NCBI GenBank assembly: GCA_966211215.1 | Contig: CBIHNR010000065.1 | Coordinates: 1 to 26,040, forward strand | Direction of reading: 5' to 3' | DNA: 26,040 nt | From: Desertivirga sp966211215 | GTDB taxonomy: Bacteria > Bacteroidota > Bacteroidia > Sphingobacteriales > Sphingobacteriaceae | Part shown: in pieces, positions 23,594 through 26,040 of the stretch | Layout: each line of letters begins with the position of its first letter | Position numbering within the stretch: position 1 is the first letter of the stretch | Position numbers and translations under genes: made by a program | Notes under the pieces: model-generated | What the model was told of the DNA's origin: nothing | Database searches by the model: none | The model's input: the letters and a program-made list of their open reading frames with translations, nothing else

Positions 23594-24313
23594 CTAGATG
23601 TTTTTGTCTTCAATAAGTTTATAAAAATTATCTCTGTAAGTGTCACCTATCGGGATAATTTTATCGCCAATTTGAATGCGGCTCCTTTCAATACTTTCAA
23701 TTTTATCAATAGCAACGATGTAAGATTTATGCACCCTCGCAAACCTCCCTGCGGGTAAAGCCTCCTCCAATTTCTTCATATTTTGGAGGGTAATTACCCG
23801 TTCCGAAGGTGTGAATATTGATACATAATCTTTCAAGCCCTCGATATATAAAATATCATTAATATAGATCTTTTGAATTCGATGTTCGGTTTTAACAAAA
23901 ATAAACTCGGGAGTCTGGCTTGCGGGTTTCTCGGACACCAAAACCTGGCTTACCTGATTTTGAAACTGTGCCTGCACTTTTGACACAGCCTTATAAAAAC
24001 GGTCGAAAGCGATTGGTTTTAATAGATAGTCTGAGATATCCAGCTCATAGCCATCCAATGCATATTGAGAATAAGCTGTGGTTAAAATTACCTTACATTT
24101 ACCATTCAATATTTTTAGAAACTGGATTCCGGTTAGTTCCGGCATCTGTACGTCCAGAAATACCAGGTCGATTTGTTCTGCCTGTGCTATAGCAAGAGCT
24201 TCGAACGCACTTGTAGTAGCTTTTACGAGTTCGAGTGCAGGAACCTTCTCGATATAATCAACCAATATATCAAGAGCCAAGGGTTCATCATCAACTACCA
24301 GGCAGCGTATCAT
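23594..24313 (-). CDS. LytTR-family response regulator
   Basis: 239-residue DNA-binding response regulator. The receiver domain (residues about 1-115) has D8/D9, the phospho-acceptor D54 in VFLDVQMPELTG, T79 and K99. The LytTR domain follows (about 135-235): FIFVKTEHRIQKIYINDILYI-type start, GLKDYVSIFT, LQNMKKLEEAL and FARVHKSYIVAIDKIES. LytTR proteins bind DNA direct repeats. It is encoded one base after the sensor kinase stop, so the two form a pair. Target genes are unknown. Confidence 0.95.
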   Translation of the reverse strand: MIRCLVVDDEPLALDILVDYIEKVPALELVKATTSAFEALAIAQAEQIDLVFLDVQMPELTGIQFLKILNGKCKVILTTAYSQYALDGYELDISDYLLKPIAFDRFYKAVSKVQAQFQNQVSQVLVSEKPASQTPEFIFVKTEHRIQKIYINDILYIEGLKDYVSIFTPSERVITLQNMKKLEEALPAGRFARVHKSYIVAIDKIESIERSRIQIGDKIIPIGDTYRDNFYKLIEDKNI

Positions 24314-24314
24314 T

Positions 24315-25325
24315 TTATAAAACTAAAGATAATTCACTATAATAGGTTAAATCATTATCGGTAATTACCAATTTGTATTTACCAGAGTAGAGAAGGTCGA
24401 GGCGGCGTTTTACATTATTAAGTCCAATCCCACTTGTAAGGTCCTTATTCTGGGTACTTTTTTTATTGTAAACGGAAAATATAAGATTCGCTTCCGTAAT
24501 ATCAATATATATTTTAATCGGATGGTTTGGATCGGATGCCAGGCCGTGCTTAAATGCATTCTCAACAAATGCGATAAGAATTAAGGGGGCAATTCGCTTA
24601 TTAGCTTCATTTCCATTGATCACCAGTTCAACATTTGCCTCTCCTTTAAAGCGAAGCTTCTGAAGCTCTATATAATTACCCAAGTATCGCAATTCTTTGG
24701 AGAGTTCTACCTGCGACTCATTACTCTCCTGAAGCATATAGCGCATTATTTCTGAAAGCTTTAGTACAGCTTCAGGCGTTTTGTCCGAACGCTGGTAAGC
24801 TAATGAGTAAATATTATTTAAAGAGTTAAATAAAAAATGTGGATTTATCTGGGACTTCAAAAAAGCAAGCTCGGCAGCTAATTTATCCTTTTCAAGATTC
24901 TTGCGAACTTTTTCATTTACAAACCAGTCGGAACTAAACTTATAGGCTGTACTTATAAACACAATGAACGCACTGGTAAACGACGAAGCCATATAATAAT
25001 CCCAAAAACTAATTATAGATTGTTTTTGCCCTCGAATCAGGATTATATCGCTAAATCCAACAGCTAATGCATACTTAAAAATGCCAGATGCAAATATTAA
25101 AATGATGATGCTTATAGCACAGGCAACATACCTCCTGGAGTTGAGAAATTTAGGCAATATATATAGGCAGTTGATATAAAAGATGGCGATGTTAAATATA
25201 CCAAAATATACGAAAATAATAAGCGCATCATGAAGTGAGCTATTTCTGCTGCTTATAAAAACAAAAAACAGCAATATGATCACCCAGATTATTGCATGCA
25301 GAAAAACTTGCCTTGCTTTGCTCAT
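24315..25325 (-). CDS. LytS-type membrane sensor histidine kinase
   Basis: Sensor kinase of the His_kinase (PF06580) type. From the ATG at 25325 it has 336 residues with four predicted helices (about 10-27, 34-55, 66-88, 112-128), a coiled-coil linker (EKVRKNLEKDKLAAEL), the H-box LKSQINPHFLFNSLNNIYSL with the phospho-histidine at H163, and an ATPase part with VENAFKHGL (N-box) and GIGLNNVKRRL (G-box). I prefer the ATG at 25325 to the in-frame TTG at 25334, because a promoter box covers that TTG. It has no obvious ligand-binding domain beyond its membrane part. Confidence 0.93.
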   Translation of the reverse strand: MSKARQVFLHAIIWVIILLFFVFISSRNSSLHDALIIFVYFGIFNIAIFYINCLYILPKFLNSRRYVACAISIIILIFASGIFKYALAVGFSDIILIRGQKQSIISFWDYYMASSFTSAFIVFISTAYKFSSDWFVNEKVRKNLEKDKLAAELAFLKSQINPHFLFNSLNNIYSLAYQRSDKTPEAVLKLSEIMRYMLQESNESQVELSKELRYLGNYIELQKLRFKGEANVELVINGNEANKRIAPLILIAFVENAFKHGLASDPNHPIKIYIDITEANLIFSVYNKKSTQNKDLTSGIGLNNVKRRLDLLYSGKYKLVITDNDLTYYSELSLVL

Positions 25326-25331
25326 CACCGG

Positions 25332-25339
25332 CAAAGGTA
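25332..25339 (-). promoter_or_regulatory. -7 box directly before the sensor kinase ATG
   Basis: TACCTTTG on the minus strand matches TAnnTTTG exactly. With TTTC 19 bases upstream as a possible -33 box, transcription would start only a base or two before the ATG at 25325, suggesting a leaderless or nearly leaderless mRNA. Confidence 0.5.
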
Positions 25340-25451
25340 ACCCAATACAGGCTGATCCGAAACAGGTTTAGACGAACGCGAGATTTTCGTGGACAAAGTG
25401 GATATTCCAGACAGATACGTATAAATTGATTAATGAAGCTATCGCCCCGGG

Positions 25452-25538
25452 ATAAAGCTCGGTTCTACCACAAAGCAATACAATTTCTTAGAATTAAGAT
25501 GCTTGGTGCTGGATTCTAAATGCTGTGCAGAGCTTTAT
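25452..25538 (-). other. Long-range inverted repeat in the 3' region of the small membrane gene
   Basis: ATAAAGCTC (25452-25460) pairs perfectly with GAGCTTTAT (25530-25538), next to the stop codon of the 69-residue gene. The 69-base interior can form weaker inner pairings, such as ACCAAGCA with TGCTTTGTGGT on the minus strand. This may be a structured 3' UTR or a small RNA; there is no T-run. Confidence 0.35.
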
Positions 25539-25539
25539 G

Positions 25540-25749
25540 TTAGAATAACACTTTCCCAGTTTTTTGAAAAACCGCAACGTTTACAATGAACATTAAAATT
25601 TCGACGGGCACGCCTACTGTATAAAGCAGTTTGCGAATGCTGTCTTTATGTATAATCTCGTATTGTGCATTAAGGACTTTGTTTACAACATCGACAGAAA
25701 CTTCAAGCACGGCGAAGCCAAAGATTAGGTTGAATAGAATTAACTTCAT
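25540..25749 (-). CDS. Small predicted membrane protein (69 residues)
   Basis: Not recognised as any family. From the ATG at 25749 it encodes a short protein with two hydrophobic stretches (LILFNLIFGFAVLEVSV near the N-terminus and VGVPVEILMFIVNVAVF near the C-terminus) and a polar middle (NAQYEIIHKDSIRKLL). A longer reading from a GTG at 25812 (90 residues) is possible, but a good -7 box at 25773-25780 lies within that extension, so the shorter form is preferred. It stands alone between the sensor kinase and the tRNA. The hydrophobic pattern and promoter support expression; conservation is unknown. Confidence 0.45.
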   Translation of the reverse strand: MKLILFNLIFGFAVLEVSVDVVNKVLNAQYEIIHKDSIRKLLYTVGVPVEILMFIVNVAVFQKTGKVLF

Positions 25750-25772
25750 GTATATGGTTTGACAAAAAATTT

Positions 25773-25780
25773 CAAAATTA
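25773..25780 (-). promoter_or_regulatory. Putative -7 box of the 69-residue gene
   Basis: TAATTTTG on the minus strand matches TAnnTTTG and lies 23 bases upstream of the ATG at 25749. The -33 region is not convincing. Confidence 0.4.
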
Positions 25781-25948
25781 TTTAAAGCCTTCTGCACAGA
25801 ATCCCCTCCCACGCTAAATAGCTTTTGAATATGCCGGCGCTGCCAGCACCAGAACGCAAACGGACACTTAAGCCGCTGGCATTCAGCTCATCATACAGCA
25901 GCAAAAGTAAAGAAAATCAGGCAGATAGAAATAAATATTTTTAAAACA

Positions 25949-25985
25949 AAAAAGCCTCTTAGATCATCTCTAAGAGGCTTTTTTT
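25949..25985 (-). terminator. Intrinsic terminator after tRNA-Asp
   Basis: A perfect 11-bp stem AGCCTCTTAGA (25953-25963) and TCTAAGAGGCT (25969-25979) with a 5-base loop and A/T runs on both sides. On the minus strand it ends in a T-run just past the tRNA 3' end, so it terminates the tRNA transcript. Because of the T-run at 25979-25985 it could also work on the plus strand. Confidence 0.85.
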
Positions 25986-25987
25986 AC

Positions 25988-26040
25988 TGGCGGTCTGGAC
26001 GGGACTCGAACCCGCGACCCCATGCGTGACAGGCATGTAT
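25988..26040 (-). tRNA. tRNA-Asp (GTC), partial
   Basis: The minus strand reads the 3' part of a tRNA: anticodon stem CATGC/GCATG around loop CTGTCAC (anticodon GTC, Asp), variable loop, T-arm GCGGGTTCGAGTCCCGT, acceptor strand CCAGACC, discriminator G and an encoded CCA (25988-25990). The D-arm and 5' acceptor strand lie beyond base 26040. Confidence 0.95.

Noticed and set aside
25377..25431. Short plus-strand open stretch (DEREIFVDKVDIPDRYV-like) upstream of the sensor kinase
   Set aside because: Only about 20 codons after an in-frame stop, without a start codon; too short to call a gene remnant.
25842..25880. GCCAGC/GCTGGC inverted repeat upstream of the 69-residue gene
   Set aside because: Only 6 bp with a loop of about 27 bases; such pairs are expected by chance.
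1..26040. CRISPR arrays, insertion sequences or phage genes
   Set aside because: No regularly spaced repeats, transposase, integrase or phage structural motifs were seen on either strand.

Overview
The window looks like a chromosomal segment of a Bacteroidota bacterium, most likely a Sphingobacteriaceae-type organism (Pedobacter/Mucilaginibacter-like; this placement is an inference from gene content). Support comes from a low-to-moderate GC content, promoter-like TAnnTTTG (-7) boxes, few strong Shine-Dalgarno sites, a short NuoG of 334 residues, a TonB-ExbB-ExbD-ExbD cluster, a LytS/LytTR two-component pair, and several gene forms typical of that phylum. I see no mobile element, CRISPR array or prophage; most of the window is core genome.

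Region 1 (1-12572, minus strand) is a full respiratory complex I operon read nuoA to nuoN, with nuoN cut by the left edge. It encodes the NADH module (NuoE, NuoF and a short NuoG), the connecting Q module (NuoB, NuoC, NuoD, NuoI) and the membrane proton-pumping arm (NuoA, H, J, K, L, M, N). Genes are tightly packed, often overlapping or a few bases apart. The exception is a 108-base nuoA-nuoB gap that carries several palindromes, including a perfect 13-bp terminator-like hairpin. Region 2 (12583-18513, minus strand) is a seven-gene Ton operon: ExbB, two ExbD proteins, TonB, a 74-residue two-helix membrane protein, a PstS-like lipoprotein and a secreted TPR protein. It also has a terminator-like hairpin after its first gene (exbB).

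Region 3 (18703-21420): a lipid kinase of the YegS/DagK family and a SUI1/YciH-type translation factor read leftward. S-adenosylmethionine synthetase (metK) reads rightward from a shared divergent promoter region. The metK leader holds a convincing SAM-II riboswitch whose P1 stem and pseudoknot can be traced base by base. Eight bases further downstream are complementary to the same strand the pseudoknot uses, which suggests a switching mechanism. metK ends in a clear intrinsic terminator.

Region 4 (21481-23500, plus strand) is a three-gene unit: a NUDIX hydrolase, a GH16 glycoside hydrolase and a PlsC-type acyltransferase. Region 5 (23594-25339, minus strand) is a LytS-type sensor kinase followed by its LytTR response regulator. 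The right end has a small predicted membrane protein with a possibly structured 3' region, then an intrinsic terminator and a partial tRNA-Asp(GTC) gene running off the edge. The most interesting signals are regulatory RNA or DNA elements (the SAM-II leader, the palindrome-rich nuoA-nuoB gap and the exbB-exbD hairpin) and the poorly understood Ton/PstS/TPR operon.
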